NCBI GenBank assembly: GCA_964392615.1 | Contig: CAYMRB010000016.1 | Coordinates: forward strand, 1 to 45,865 | Direction of reading: 5' to 3' | Source of the DNA: CAYMRB01 sp964392615 | GTDB lineage: Bacteria > Planctomycetota > UBA8108 | Length of the DNA: 45,865 bases | In this document: positions 7,629 to 16,976 of the stretch, piece after piece | How the letters are laid out: every line of letters starts with the position of its first letter | Numbering within the stretch: position 1 is the stretch's first letter | The notes under the pieces: generated by a model | Database searches by the model: none | What the model saw: the letters and a program-made list of their open reading frames with translations, nothing else | What the model was told of the DNA's origin: nothing | Made by a program: the position numbers and the translations under genes

Positions 7629-8902
7629 GCGGGGTCGAGAACACACGGGTCGAAACGGCTGTCGAGGAGCTGGAGCGCTTGGCTCCGTTCGCCGTCTTGG
7701 TGAGCGAGGACCTCACCGTCACGTGGGTCAGTCGCGCCGTGGCGAGTCGGGTCGACGACGCGGTCGGCAGCAACGCCGCCCGCATCGTCGCGCTCGACGG
7801 CTGCGACGCTCTGAACGCGGCGACCGTGAGCGCGGCGCTCGGCCGGAGTGTCACCGTCCTCCTCGTCGGCACGAGCCCTCCGCTGCGTCTGGTCGGGCGA
7901 TGGATCTCCTGCAGCGGCGGCTACCTCTTGCTCACCCGGCCGGATCCGCGGGGCTCCGCGGATCTCGCTCGCCTCCGCCTCGATGAGTTTCCGGAGGAGG
8001 ACCACCTCGTCGAGCTCCTGACGGTGCGCAACGAACTCGACGCGTCGCTCCGAGACGGCGCCGAGGCTCTTGCGTCGCTGCGCCAACACGTGCTGGCGCT
8101 CGAGCGATCGCGGTCCGATCTCGAAGCCACGAACGCGAGCCTTGTCGAGGCTCGACGACGGGCCGAGGCGGCCAACCAGACGAAGTTGGATTTCCTGGCG
8201 AACATGAGCCACGAAATCCGCACGCCGATGAACGGCGTCATCGGCCTGAGCGAGCTGCTGGCGTCGACGACGCTGGACGAAGAGCAGGAGGAGTGCCTCG
8301 GCATGCTGCGGGAGTGCGCGGCGTCGCTGCTCGACATCGTGGACGACATTCTCGACTTCTCCGCGGCCGAATCCGGCGAAGTGAGCTTGCTTCGTGACCC
8401 GTTCAGCCTTCGAGACGAGCTCGGCGACGTGCTGGAGCGGTTCGCGGGGCGCTGCGGCGACAAGAGTCTCGAGCTCACTCGCCGGGTCGCCTCCGATGTG
8501 CCCGACACGCTGATCGGAGACGCGAAGCGCCTCGGAGAGGTTCTGTCCCACCTGATCGACAATGCCGTGGAGTTTACCGCGCAGGGCGAGATCTCCGTCA
8601 CAGTCGCGCTGGAGGAGGTCGTCGACGGGCAGGCGACCCTGCACTTCGCCGTATCCGACACGGGCGCCGGCATTCCGGCGGCGAGGCAGGCCGCCATCTT
8701 CGAGTCCTTCGCGCAGGGAGATGGCTCGACGACTCGCAGCCACGGCGGCGTCGGGCTGGGCCTGTCGCTCTGCGCACATCTGGTCGCCCGCATGGGCGGC
8801 GAGATCCAGGTCGAGAGCGAAGTCGGTCGGGGCAGCACGTTCCGATTCACGATTCGCGTCGAGGTCGTCCCGCGACCGCAGCTCGAAAGCGAGCTGACCT
8901 GA
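7625..8902 (+). CDS. H-NOX-associated histidine kinase with N-terminal HNOBA-like domain
   Basis: This is a 425-residue cytosolic sensor kinase with no membrane segment. The GTG start overlaps the H-NOX stop by four bases; an ATG at 7601 in frame would lie inside the H-NOX gene. Residues about 19-145 look like an HNOBA domain, the PAS-like partner module of H-NOX (APFAVLVSEDLTVTWVSRA, later LRLDEFPEEDHLVELL). A helical linker (about 130-185) leads to the HisKA domain, with phosphoacceptor His196 in NMSHEIRTPMNG. The HATPase domain shows an N box (HLIDNAVEFT, about 309), a G1 box (DTGAGIP, 345) and a GVGLGLSL lid. It should autophosphorylate under control of the NO-bound sensor. There is no fused receiver domain and no response regulator next to it, so its phosphotransfer partner must be encoded elsewhere. 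Confidence 0.93.
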   Translation: MSGVENTRVETAVEELERLAPFAVLVSEDLTVTWVSRAVASRVDDAVGSNAARIVALDGCDALNAATVSAALGRSVTVLLVGTSPPLRLVGRWISCSGGYLLLTRPDPRGSADLARLRLDEFPEEDHLVELLTVRNELDASLRDGAEALASLRQHVLALERSRSDLEATNASLVEARRRAEAANQTKLDFLANMSHEIRTPMNGVIGLSELLASTTLDEEQEECLGMLRECAASLLDIVDDILDFSAAESGEVSLLRDPFSLRDELGDVLERFAGRCGDKSLELTRRVASDVPDTLIGDAKRLGEVLSHLIDNAVEFTAQGEISVTVALEEVVDGQATLHFAVSDTGAGIPAARQAAIFESFAQGDGSTTRSHGGVGLGLSLCAHLVARMGGEIQVESEVGRGSTFRFTIRVEVVPRPQLESELT

Positions 8903-9089
8903 TTCGTTCCGACCGCGGAGCGCAGCGCTGAAGAGACGTCTCGAGCTCCGAGTGAGGAGCCTGTCCGCTCCTGGCCGGATCGAGAGCACCCTTTGCGATT
9001 CGGGAGCGAGAGGCTACCATCTACCGTTGTTAGAACTTGGGTCGATGTATCCTCGATCGAGTCTCGGGAGGATCCGGAAGGAGGGCTTC

Positions 9090-12000
9090 ATGTCTAGGTC
9101 TGTTTGTTTGTTCACTCTCGGGCTGTGTCTGCTGGTCACGGCTGTCCATGCACAGCCCGTCAACGACGCGTGCGCCGATGCGATTCCGATCGCCAGCGGC
9201 GAGACGCTCACCGGCACGACCGTCGACGCGACGCCGGACACCGGCCTCCTATGCGGTGACACCGACGCGCCGGCGGTCTGGTACTCGATGACCGGAGACG
9301 GCACGCCGTGTACCGCGTCTCTATGCGGCAGCGCATTCGACACGAAGCTGTCCGTCCACTCGGGCAGCTGCGACGCGCTCGTCTGTGTCACAAGCAACGA
9401 TGATGCTTGCGGCCTGCAGTCGGAGGTCGCCTGGGACTCGGTCGCCGGCGAGACGTACTACATCCGGGTCTTCGGCTACGGCGAGAACTCGGGCGAGTAC
9501 ACCCTCAACCTGACCTGCGGGTACTTCGAGGGCTACTGGGAGTTCAACGATGACCTGTCCGCGTCGACCGGCCAGGTCGATCTCGAGCCCGTCGGCCACC
9601 CGGGTGCTCCCGGCGCCCCGTCGGTGACCTACGAGACGCAGTCGATCGGCGGCGCAGACGCGACCGCTGCCCGGCTGAGCGACGGCACGGCACTCATCGT
9701 GCGACACGGAACGCCCGCCAACGGCGGCGGCGACTTCGTGAACGACTACACGCTCGTCATGGATGTCAACTTCCCGGCGGTCGGCGAGTGGATGTCGCTC
9801 TACCAGACCAACGGCAATATTCCGCTCGACGGCGGAAACGACGGCGATTGGTTCGTCAACCCGGATGGTGGAATCGGCATCGGCGGCAACTACGGTGGCA
9901 CGCTCGAGGCGAACACCTGGTACCGCTTGGCGCTCGTCGTCAACTCTGCAACCGGCAACTACCGCAGCTACATCGACGGGACGATGGTCCAGGAGAACGC
10001 GGGCGCCGTGGCGGTAGATGGCCGCTTCGGCCTGTACACGGCGGCGTCGGAGCCGAACTTCTTCTTCCTCTTCGCCGACGAGACCGGCCCGTCGGAGATG
10101 GGCGAGGTGCTGATCAACAGCGCGTGCTTCCTCGCGCGTCCGCTGAACTCGGCGGAGCTCTGCACGCTCGGCGGCCCGACCGCCGACGGCATCACGGTGC
10201 CGGGCACGGAATGCCCGCCGCCCCCGCCACCCGCCAACGACCTCTGCGCCGACGCGGAAGACCTCGGCGAGCTGCCGGAGAACGAGGCCGTCGTCGTCTC
10301 GAACCAGACGATCACGGCGACATTCGACGACGTTGGCGAGTGCGGCACTACCAACACGGCACCCGGTGTCTGGTATCGCGTCGTGACGACCTGCGACGGC
10401 GGGCGTTTCGTCGGCTCGCTCTGCCACCCGGATACGGACTACGACACGAAGATCAGCGTGTTCACCGGCAGCTGTGACGCCCTCGAGTGCATCGACGGCA
10501 ACGACGACCTCGGAGCCGCGTGCGATCTCAGCACGCTGCGCTCCGGCTTCGACATACCGACCGTCGCTGGACGGGAGCATTGGATTCTGGTGCACGGCTT
10601 CAGCGCCGCGACGGGCAACTTCACCTTGACCCTGACGCAGGCCTGCGAGTGTGATCCCGCCGTCGCCAACGACGTCTGCACGGGCGCCGAGCCGCTCACC
10701 TTCGACGCAGACGGCACCGTGACGATCAGTGCCACGACCATCGGCGACTGCATCTTCCCCGACCCCGAGAACGCCAATTGCGGCGCGAGCACGGCACCGG
10801 GCGTGTGGTACTCGGTCGTCGGCGAGGGCATCGAGATGAGCGCGTCGACCTGCAACCAGGCCGACTTCGACACCAAACTCAGCGTCTTCGCTGGCGACTG
10901 CGGCGCCCTCAGCTGCGTCGCCGAGAACGACGACAATGGCGGCCTGGGCTGCGGCGGCTTCACGTCGCACGTCACGTGGGTGCCCGAAGACGGCGTCACG
11001 TACTACATCCTGGCGCACGGCTACTCCTCGAGTGAGGGCAACTTCGACCTGACCGTGACCGCGATCTCTCCGCCGTGCCTCGTGCTCGACAGCTGCCGGT
11101 CGAACCATGACGACAAGACCGTCACGCTGTCCTGGTCGACCAATCAGCCGGACGATGTCACCGGCTACGACGTCGTCTGCAATGGCGAGGTCGTCGCGAG
11201 CCTCGGCGCCGAGGAGACGACGTACACGCACACGCCCGACCTCCTGCCGGGTTGCATCAACGTGATCGACTACTCGATCGTCGGCCAGGGTCTCGAGGGC
11301 TGCACCGTGAGCTGCGTCGCGACGATGTCGCCCGGATCGGTCGCGTTCTGGGACGACTTCGACGACTATGCCGACGATCTGGCGCTCGAGGTCGACGGCG
11401 GCTGGCTGCGCGAGAACCACCCGGATGTGCCCGAGACCGCCAGTCAGTTCACTATCACGAACCCCAGCGGCAAGCGCAATCCGCCGATCACGGACGGCCG
11501 TCCGTCGAACGGGAAGTTCCTGATCTCGGACAACGACGCCGGCGGCGGCGACATCGCGAGCGGCAGCGGCATCTCGTGGGACATCTGGAGCCCGGAGTTC
11601 AGCCTCGAAGGCATGGACTCGGCCTGGCTCCACATGGACCTCAGCGCGCAGCTGAACAACAACGGCACGGCGATCTTCGACGTGGACGTGTCGACGGACG
11701 GCGGCGGCGAGTGGACAAACGCGTTCCGGCGCATCGCTCCGAGCCGTACCGTGGACCCGGCCGCGTCGACGGACAACGCCGGCGGCTACTTCGGTCGGCT
11801 GGACGTCGACCTGTCGGGCTACGCGGGCGAGCCGGGCGTTCGCGTCCGCGTGCGTCACCTCGAGCCGGGCTGGGATTGGTGGATCGCGCTCGACAACGTC
11901 ATCGTCGACGACGTCGGCCCGCCGAACGGCAACCAAGACGTCCTCGCGGTCGAGAGCTTCGACGCCGGCATTCCGGCGACGTGGGAGACCCGCTCGCTGA

Positions 12001-12800
12001 TCGATCCGCCGAACGAGGGTACGAGCACGTGGACGACGGACGACCCGGGTTTGCGTGACATCGTCGCGAACAACGGTGGCGTCTTCCCGTACCAGGACGG
12101 CCACAGCGTCGCCCGCCTGATGGCGCCGTTCGCGATCCTGGACTCCGACTCCGATCCGGACCCGGCCCAGAGCGAGTACCTGATCACGCCGTCGATCGAC
12201 TGCTCGAACCTCACCCGGGTCTATCTCCACTTCAAGTCGGAGATCGTCGCGACGCTCACACCGCAGCGCGTCCTCGTCAGCCTCGACGGCGGCGCGACCT
12301 TCCAGGAGAAGCCCATCTTCGCCTACGACGGCGGCGGCCTGTTCGATGACGGCGAGGAGTCGTTCTACGCGGAGCGCTCGTTCTGCGTGCCGGCAGCGGC
12401 CGGTGAGCCCGAAGTTGCCTTCGCGTTCTGCTATGAGAGCGCTGGCAACCAGTGGTGGTGGGCGGTCGACGACGTCCGCGTCAGCGGAGATGGCGGCGAC
12501 GCCGGCGTCGGGCCGTTCATTCGCGGCGACTGCAACGGCGACGGCGCCGTGGTCGGCCAGGTCGGCGACGCGGTGTTCATCCTCAACTACAACTTCCTCG
12601 GCGGCACCGCGCCCGGCTGTCTGGCCGCGTGCGATGCCAATGGCGACGGCGCCGTCACCGGCCAGGTAGGCGACGCGGTCTACATCCTGAACTTCAACTT
12701 CCTGGGCGGAGCGGCTCCGATCGCACCGTTCCCGGATTGCGGCACCAGCACTCTCGAGACCGACGTGGCGCTCGGTTGCGAGAGCCCGACGGGCTGCTGA
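9090..12800 (+). CDS. Giant secreted LamG/PPC-like/MAM-like adhesin with dockerin-like C-terminus, 1236 aa
   Basis: The start is ATG at 9090 behind GGAAGGAGG; the frame is open upstream to 8952 but that part is not coding-like. The signal peptide is residues 1-21 (ends AVHA). Domains follow in order: a PPC-like sandwich (22-143, starting VNDACADAIPI); a LamG-type concanavalin sandwich (144-374, with NDGDWF and GGIGIGGNYGG); two more PPC-like domains (380-523, 526-658) sharing DTKxSVF.GxCxAL.C; an Fn3-like domain (663-747); two MAM-like sandwiches (751-944, 951-1134, each ending in W(W/D)W.A(L/V)D(N/D)V); and a dockerin-like pair (1144-1236) whose loops carry an extra GQVGDA segment. No enzymatic motif is visible. 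It is probably an extracellular binding or matrix protein. The C-terminal half is paralogous to the protein at 16977-20717. A strong terminator follows. Confidence 0.9.
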   Translation: MSRSVCLFTLGLCLLVTAVHAQPVNDACADAIPIASGETLTGTTVDATPDTGLLCGDTDAPAVWYSMTGDGTPCTASLCGSAFDTKLSVHSGSCDALVCVTSNDDACGLQSEVAWDSVAGETYYIRVFGYGENSGEYTLNLTCGYFEGYWEFNDDLSASTGQVDLEPVGHPGAPGAPSVTYETQSIGGADATAARLSDGTALIVRHGTPANGGGDFVNDYTLVMDVNFPAVGEWMSLYQTNGNIPLDGGNDGDWFVNPDGGIGIGGNYGGTLEANTWYRLALVVNSATGNYRSYIDGTMVQENAGAVAVDGRFGLYTAASEPNFFFLFADETGPSEMGEVLINSACFLARPLNSAELCTLGGPTADGITVPGTECPPPPPPANDLCADAEDLGELPENEAVVVSNQTITATFDDVGECGTTNTAPGVWYRVVTTCDGGRFVGSLCHPDTDYDTKISVFTGSCDALECIDGNDDLGAACDLSTLRSGFDIPTVAGREHWILVHGFSAATGNFTLTLTQACECDPAVANDVCTGAEPLTFDADGTVTISATTIGDCIFPDPENANCGASTAPGVWYSVVGEGIEMSASTCNQADFDTKLSVFAGDCGALSCVAENDDNGGLGCGGFTSHVTWVPEDGVTYYILAHGYSSSEGNFDLTVTAISPPCLVLDSCRSNHDDKTVTLSWSTNQPDDVTGYDVVCNGEVVASLGAEETTYTHTPDLLPGCINVIDYSIVGQGLEGCTVSCVATMSPGSVAFWDDFDDYADDLALEVDGGWLRENHPDVPETASQFTITNPSGKRNPPITDGRPSNGKFLISDNDAGGGDIASGSGISWDIWSPEFSLEGMDSAWLHMDLSAQLNNNGTAIFDVDVSTDGGGEWTNAFRRIAPSRTVDPAASTDNAGGYFGRLDVDLSGYAGEPGVRVRVRHLEPGWDWWIALDNVIVDDVGPPNGNQDVLAVESFDAGIPATWETRSLIDPPNEGTSTWTTDDPGLRDIVANNGGVFPYQDGHSVARLMAPFAILDSDSDPDPAQSEYLITPSIDCSNLTRVYLHFKSEIVATLTPQRVLVSLDGGATFQEKPIFAYDGGGLFDDGEESFYAERSFCVPAAAGEPEVAFAFCYESAGNQWWWAVDDVRVSGDGGDAGVGPFIRGDCNGDGAVVGQVGDAVFILNYNFLGGTAPGCLAACDANGDGAVTGQVGDAVYILNFNFLGGAAPIAPFPDCGTSTLETDVALGCESPTGC

Positions 12801-12824
12801 CGCATTCCATCGAGGCCTGAGCAG

Positions 12825-12872
12825 CCCGAGGCCCGGAGCGCCGATCGGCTCCGGGCCTCGGGCCTTTCTTTC
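12825..12872 (+). terminator. Strong intrinsic terminator
   Basis: A perfect 15-bp stem (CCCGAGGCCCGGAGC at 12825-12839 pairing with 12848-12862) encloses an 8-base loop and is followed by the T-rich run CCTTTCTTTC. It lies 24 bases after the stop of the large secreted protein and should end its transcript, so the next gene (12896) probably has a separate promoter or depends on read-through. Confidence 0.88.
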
Positions 12873-12895
12873 ATCCTGCGATATCTGGAACTTCC

Positions 12896-15808
12896 ATGCA
12901 CCAGACCGCTGTTACGCTCCCGGGTCGCCTCGCGCCCCTGGCGGCGGCCCTCTTGCTGACGGCGACGGTCTCGGCACGAACGACCGCGCAGTGGGACTTC
13001 GACGGCGATCTCGCCGCGACGACCGGCCATCCCGACCTCGAGCCGCGCGCGGCGACTCCTGCGAGCGAGCCCGACGTCCGATTCGAGAGCCTCGATATCG
13101 ACGACGTCGAGATCGAGGCGGCGTTCTTCGGACGCGGCACGTACTTCCGCACTCGCGGCGAGTTCGCGGCGAACGGCGGTGGCGCGTACGTCAACGAGTA
13201 CACGCTCGTGATCGACGTGCTGTTCGTGGATCGCGGCCCGTCCGGAGGCTGGGCTGCGCTCTTCAACACGAATACCGGCGATCCGCCGGCCAACGACGGC
13301 GACGCGTTCATCGACCCCGCCGGGGGCATCGGCATCTCGGGCCAGTACGCCGGAAGCGTTCCCGACGGCGAGTGGCACCGTCTCGGCATCGTCGGCCTCC
13401 TGACGGCCGGACGCATCGACTTCTACGTCGACGGCGAGAAGGTCAACGAGGTCGCCGGGCTCGATATCGACGGGCGCTTCGCCCTCTACACCGCAGGAGA
13501 TGGCGACGCCGACGGCATCTCCCTGTTCGCCGACGACAGCGGCGATGCCTCCGCCGGCTATGTCAACAGCGTGCAGTTCCGCGACCACGCGCTGTGCCCG
13601 GAGCAAATGGCCGAGCTCGGCGCGTTCTCTCCGGACGGCATCCCGATCCTCGATTTGCCGCCGGCGGACTGCGGTGGCGGCGGGCCCGACGAGTTCGAGA
13701 TCAAGGAGGGGCCCTACCTGCAGAACGTCACGCGAGACGCGATGACCGTGATGTGGGAGACGACCGAGCCCGCCGACACGACGCTCCACTACCGTCGCGC
13801 CGGCAGCGCGTGGCAAGCGATCGACGTCGCCGAAAACGTCAGCATCCACGAGGTTCGTCTCGAGGGCCTCGACGCCGACGAAGTCGTCGAGTACCGCATC
13901 GAGTCGACCACGGCCGACGACGCGGCCTCGAGCGACGTCGAGACGCTCCGGACGGCGCCGCCCGGCCCCACGTCGTTCAGCTTCACCGTCTGGGGCGATA
14001 GCCAGGCCAATCCGGGCGTCTTCGGCGGTCTCGTCGACCGCATGGCTCCCGAGAATCCCGCGATTCTGACGTGCGTCGGCGACGTCGTCGACGTGGGCAG
14101 CGAGTACAGGCGATGGGGTAACGAGCTCCTGACGCCGCTGCAGCCGCTCGCGAAGAGCACGCCGTTCTTCGTCGCGATCGGCAACCACGAAGGGCAGTCG
14201 CACTGGTTCGACGACTACCTCGACCAGCCCGGCAACGAGCACTGGTTCGCGGTGCACTACGGCGGCAGCCACTTCGTCTTCCTCGACACGAATCGCCCCT
14301 TCGGCCCGGGCAGCGAACAGTACGAGTGGCTCCGCGAAGAGCTGTTCTCCGACGCGGCGCAGCAAGCCGATTGGCTCTTCACGTTCCACCACCACCCGCC
14401 GTACTCGGAGATCTTCGAGGAGGGCATCTACGCGCGCATCCGCAGCCACCTCGTGCCGCTCTACGAGCTCGCCGGCGTCGACGTGAACTTCACGGGCCAC
14501 ATCCACGATTACGAGCGCGGCGTCTACACGCCTCCCGATACCGGTCGGCGCATCGTCTACCTGCAGACTTCCGGCGGTGGCGGCAGGCTATGGGAGGATG
14601 AGTTCGACGGCGAGTGGGAGCAGATCGACCGCGTCATCCAGTTCGTCTATCACTTCTGCCTCGTCGAGCTGACCTCGGACACGCTGCGCCTGCGGGCGAT
14701 CTCGCTCGACGGCGACGTCATCGACGAGGTGACTCTCGACGCGCTACCGCGCGACGGCGAACCGCCTCCTCCTCCCCCACCGCCGCAAGCGACCGTCACC
14801 CAATGGGACTTCGAGGACGAGCTCGAAGCGACGTTCGGTACGGGAACCATGGAGTACGTCGGCGGCGAGGGTTCGCAAACGGAAGCGCTGACGGAGTTCG
14901 GCACGACTGACGATTTCGGCCTGCCAGCTATCGACGGCGAGGAGGCGGCCGTCATGCTGTTCCCGCAGGCGACGGTGCCGACCATGGGATACCTCCTCCG
15001 CCCCGACGCCGAGCCCGACGCAGGCTCGTTCGTCAACGAGTACACGCTGATCTTCGACCTTCTCGTCCCTGGGGAGTCGTTCGATTTCGACGGCTGGCTC
15101 GCGTTCATCAACACGAACGCTGACAACGCCAACGACGCCGACTACTTCCTGAATCTCGCGTCCGGCGGCATCGGCATAGGTGGCCAGTACGACGGCATGG
15201 TCGGCCGCGACACTTGGCACCGCGTGGCCTTCACGTGCGCCGTAGAAGGCGCCGATGTCATCCTGCGCAAGTTCGTCGACGGCGAGGAGGTCGGCCTGCA
15301 GAACCTCGGCGCGATCGACGGCCGCTGGTCGATCTACAGCCGCTTCGACGCGACACCGTGGTTCTATCTGTTCACGGACGACAGCGGGGAAACGAGCTCC
15401 GGGTTCGTGTCGAGCTTCCTGTTCGCCGACGTGGCGCTCTCGCCCGAGCGCATCGCCGAGCTCGGCGGGGCCGACGCGGACGGCATCCTCGACTCGCCGT
15501 GTCTCGATCCCGATGGCTGCGACGACCGCGTGCAGTTCGTGCGCGGCGACGCGAACGCCGACGGTGGCAACGACATCAGCGATGCCGTGTTCGTCCTGAA
15601 CTACCTCTTCGTCGGCGGCGGGCTCGTGCCGGAATGCGCCAAGAGCGCTGATGCGAATGACAGTGGTGTCCTGGACCTGACGGACGCCATCTTCGAGCTC
15701 AACTTCCTGTTTCAGGGTGGCCAGCCGATCCCGCCGCCGTTCCCCGGCTGCGGGCTGGACGAGACGGAGGACCCGTTGAGCTGTGAGGCGTACGCACCCT
15801 GCCGTTGA
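12896..15808 (+). CDS. Secreted purple-acid-phosphatase-like metallophosphoesterase flanked by LamG domains, dockerin-like C-terminus
   Basis: This is a 970-residue exported enzyme. A signal peptide (1-28) is followed by a LamG-type sandwich (31-250), an Fn3-like domain of the purple acid phosphatase N-terminal type (269-355, beginning KEGPYLQNVTRDAMTVMWET), and a calcineurin-like phosphoesterase (360-615). All metal-ligand blocks are present: GDS with D368, GDVVD with D396, GNHE with N430-H431, HHHPP at 498-500, and GHIHDYER with H535 and H537. A run of eight prolines leads to a second LamG sandwich (634-865) and a dockerin-like pair (879-970). It should hydrolyse phosphate esters outside the cytoplasm using two metal ions; the substrate is unknown. 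The LamG copies may bind a polymer. The start ATG has only a weak ribosome binding site. The 3' end overlaps the WG-repeat gene by 26 bases. Confidence 0.9.
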   Translation: MHQTAVTLPGRLAPLAAALLLTATVSARTTAQWDFDGDLAATTGHPDLEPRAATPASEPDVRFESLDIDDVEIEAAFFGRGTYFRTRGEFAANGGGAYVNEYTLVIDVLFVDRGPSGGWAALFNTNTGDPPANDGDAFIDPAGGIGISGQYAGSVPDGEWHRLGIVGLLTAGRIDFYVDGEKVNEVAGLDIDGRFALYTAGDGDADGISLFADDSGDASAGYVNSVQFRDHALCPEQMAELGAFSPDGIPILDLPPADCGGGGPDEFEIKEGPYLQNVTRDAMTVMWETTEPADTTLHYRRAGSAWQAIDVAENVSIHEVRLEGLDADEVVEYRIESTTADDAASSDVETLRTAPPGPTSFSFTVWGDSQANPGVFGGLVDRMAPENPAILTCVGDVVDVGSEYRRWGNELLTPLQPLAKSTPFFVAIGNHEGQSHWFDDYLDQPGNEHWFAVHYGGSHFVFLDTNRPFGPGSEQYEWLREELFSDAAQQADWLFTFHHHPPYSEIFEEGIYARIRSHLVPLYELAGVDVNFTGHIHDYERGVYTPPDTGRRIVYLQTSGGGGRLWEDEFDGEWEQIDRVIQFVYHFCLVELTSDTLRLRAISLDGDVIDEVTLDALPRDGEPPPPPPPPQATVTQWDFEDELEATFGTGTMEYVGGEGSQTEALTEFGTTDDFGLPAIDGEEAAVMLFPQATVPTMGYLLRPDAEPDAGSFVNEYTLIFDLLVPGESFDFDGWLAFINTNADNANDADYFLNLASGGIGIGGQYDGMVGRDTWHRVAFTCAVEGADVILRKFVDGEEVGLQNLGAIDGRWSIYSRFDATPWFYLFTDDSGETSSGFVSSFLFADVALSPERIAELGGADADGILDSPCLDPDGCDDRVQFVRGDANADGGNDISDAVFVLNYLFVGGGLVPECAKSADANDSGVLDLTDAIFELNFLFQGGQPIPPPFPGCGLDETEDPLSCEAYAPCR

Positions 15809-16940
15809 TCGACGTGCCCCGACGCTCGCGCGACTGATTCTGTGCGCGGCGGTCGTCTCGCTCGTTCCTCCTGCGGTGGCGGCATGGCTACGAAGCCCTC
15901 CCGTCAGCGCGCACGAACGCGCACGGGGCACGCTCGGCTACATCGACAAGACCGGTCGACTCGTCGTGTCGAACGCGCAGTTCCACGAGACCGGCAGCTT
16001 CCACGAGGGGCTGGCCAAGGTGCGTCTCCACGAGAAGCTCGGCTTCAAGTACGGGTTCATCGAGCGATGCGGCAAATTCGTGCTCGTGCCGGCGTTCGAG
16101 GCCTCCGGTCGTTTCTCCGAGGGACGCGCGCCGTGCGGGATCGACGGCGTGTGGCGCTTTCTCGACCGGACGGGCGGTGTGATCGACACTTCCCCGGCGG
16201 TCGTGTTCGAGCAGGCCGGACCGTTTGCCGACGGGCGGTCAGCCGTCCGCGTCGGCGGCAAGTACGGTTTCGTCGACGGACGCGGCAAGCTGGTCGTGCC
16301 GGCGCGATGGGACGTGGCGATCGGCTTCTCCGAGGGCCTCGCTCGCGTGCGATCCGGCGATGAGTACGGATACGTCGACACCGCCGGCAGGGTCGTGATC
16401 CCACCGCGATTCGATCGGGCCGAGCCCTTCCGCGAAGGGCTCGCGAGAGTCCGGATCGGCGCCGAGATCGGCTTCGTCGGCCGCGATGGCAAATGGGTCG
16501 TCGGCCCGCTTCGAAAGTACGGCCGCGTGTTCGATTTCGCCTGCGGCCGCGCACGCGTGCGCGTCGGCCTCAAGTGGGGCTTCATCGACCGGAGCGGGCG
16601 GACGGTCATACCGGCCCGCTACGACGCCGCGTTCGACTTCTCCGAACGACTCGCCTGCGTGCAAGAGGGTCGCCGCTGGCTGTACATCGACGAGCACGGG
16701 CGAACCGTACTTCGCGTCGCTTGTGATTGGGCGTACCCGTTCTCGGAGGGGCTCGCCCCGGTGGAGATCCGCGGCAAGACCGGCTACGTCGACCGAACGG
16801 GAAAACTCGTGATCGAGCCGCGCTTCATCCGCGGGTACAACTTCTCTGAGGGACTCGCCAGAGTCGAGCTCGCGCCTCGCCCCGAAAACGACGCAGTCGG
16901 GCGACGACCCGGCGAACGGTCGAGTCCCGAACAACGCTGA
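15783..16940 (+). CDS. Exported WG-repeat protein, nine repeats
   Basis: This 385-residue protein is built of about nine tandem WG (KWG) repeats of ~40 residues. Each carries the core YGF(I/V)D..G(K/R).V(V/I)P..(F/Y)D.A..F.EGLA.V, seen for example as YGFVDGRGKLVVPARWD and WGFIDRSGRTVIPARYD. Residues 1-34 form a likely signal sequence with a long positively charged N-region. WG-repeat proteins fold as beta-rich binding modules; no enzymatic residues are evident, so a binding or scaffolding role outside the cytoplasm is inferred. The GTG start lies 26 bases inside the preceding phosphoesterase gene in another frame, with GGAGG 12 bases upstream, implying translational coupling. No better start with the hydrophobic segment is available. 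It is followed after 36 bases by the next LamG/dockerin-like gene, so these three genes are probably co-transcribed. Confidence 0.82.
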   Translation: MRRTHPAVDRRAPTLARLILCAAVVSLVPPAVAAWLRSPPVSAHERARGTLGYIDKTGRLVVSNAQFHETGSFHEGLAKVRLHEKLGFKYGFIERCGKFVLVPAFEASGRFSEGRAPCGIDGVWRFLDRTGGVIDTSPAVVFEQAGPFADGRSAVRVGGKYGFVDGRGKLVVPARWDVAIGFSEGLARVRSGDEYGYVDTAGRVVIPPRFDRAEPFREGLARVRIGAEIGFVGRDGKWVVGPLRKYGRVFDFACGRARVRVGLKWGFIDRSGRTVIPARYDAAFDFSERLACVQEGRRWLYIDEHGRTVLRVACDWAYPFSEGLAPVEIRGKTGYVDRTGKLVIEPRFIRGYNFSEGLARVELAPRPENDAVGRRPGERSSPEQR

Positions 16941-16976
16941 CCTTCCCCTTTCCCGTGCAGGTCGACGGAGGATGTC

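Noticed and set aside
9048..9055. A TTGTTA/TATCCT promoter upstream of the first giant LamG protein
   Set aside because: The spacing is 15 bases and the boxes are poor, so I could not separate it from chance.
9321..12230. A 969-codon open frame on the minus strand opposite the first giant LamG protein
   Set aside because: Its product is a monotonous Arg/Val/Ala/Asp string without domains, signal or ribosome binding site. It arises from GC-rich codon bias of the true plus-strand gene, whose domains are clear.
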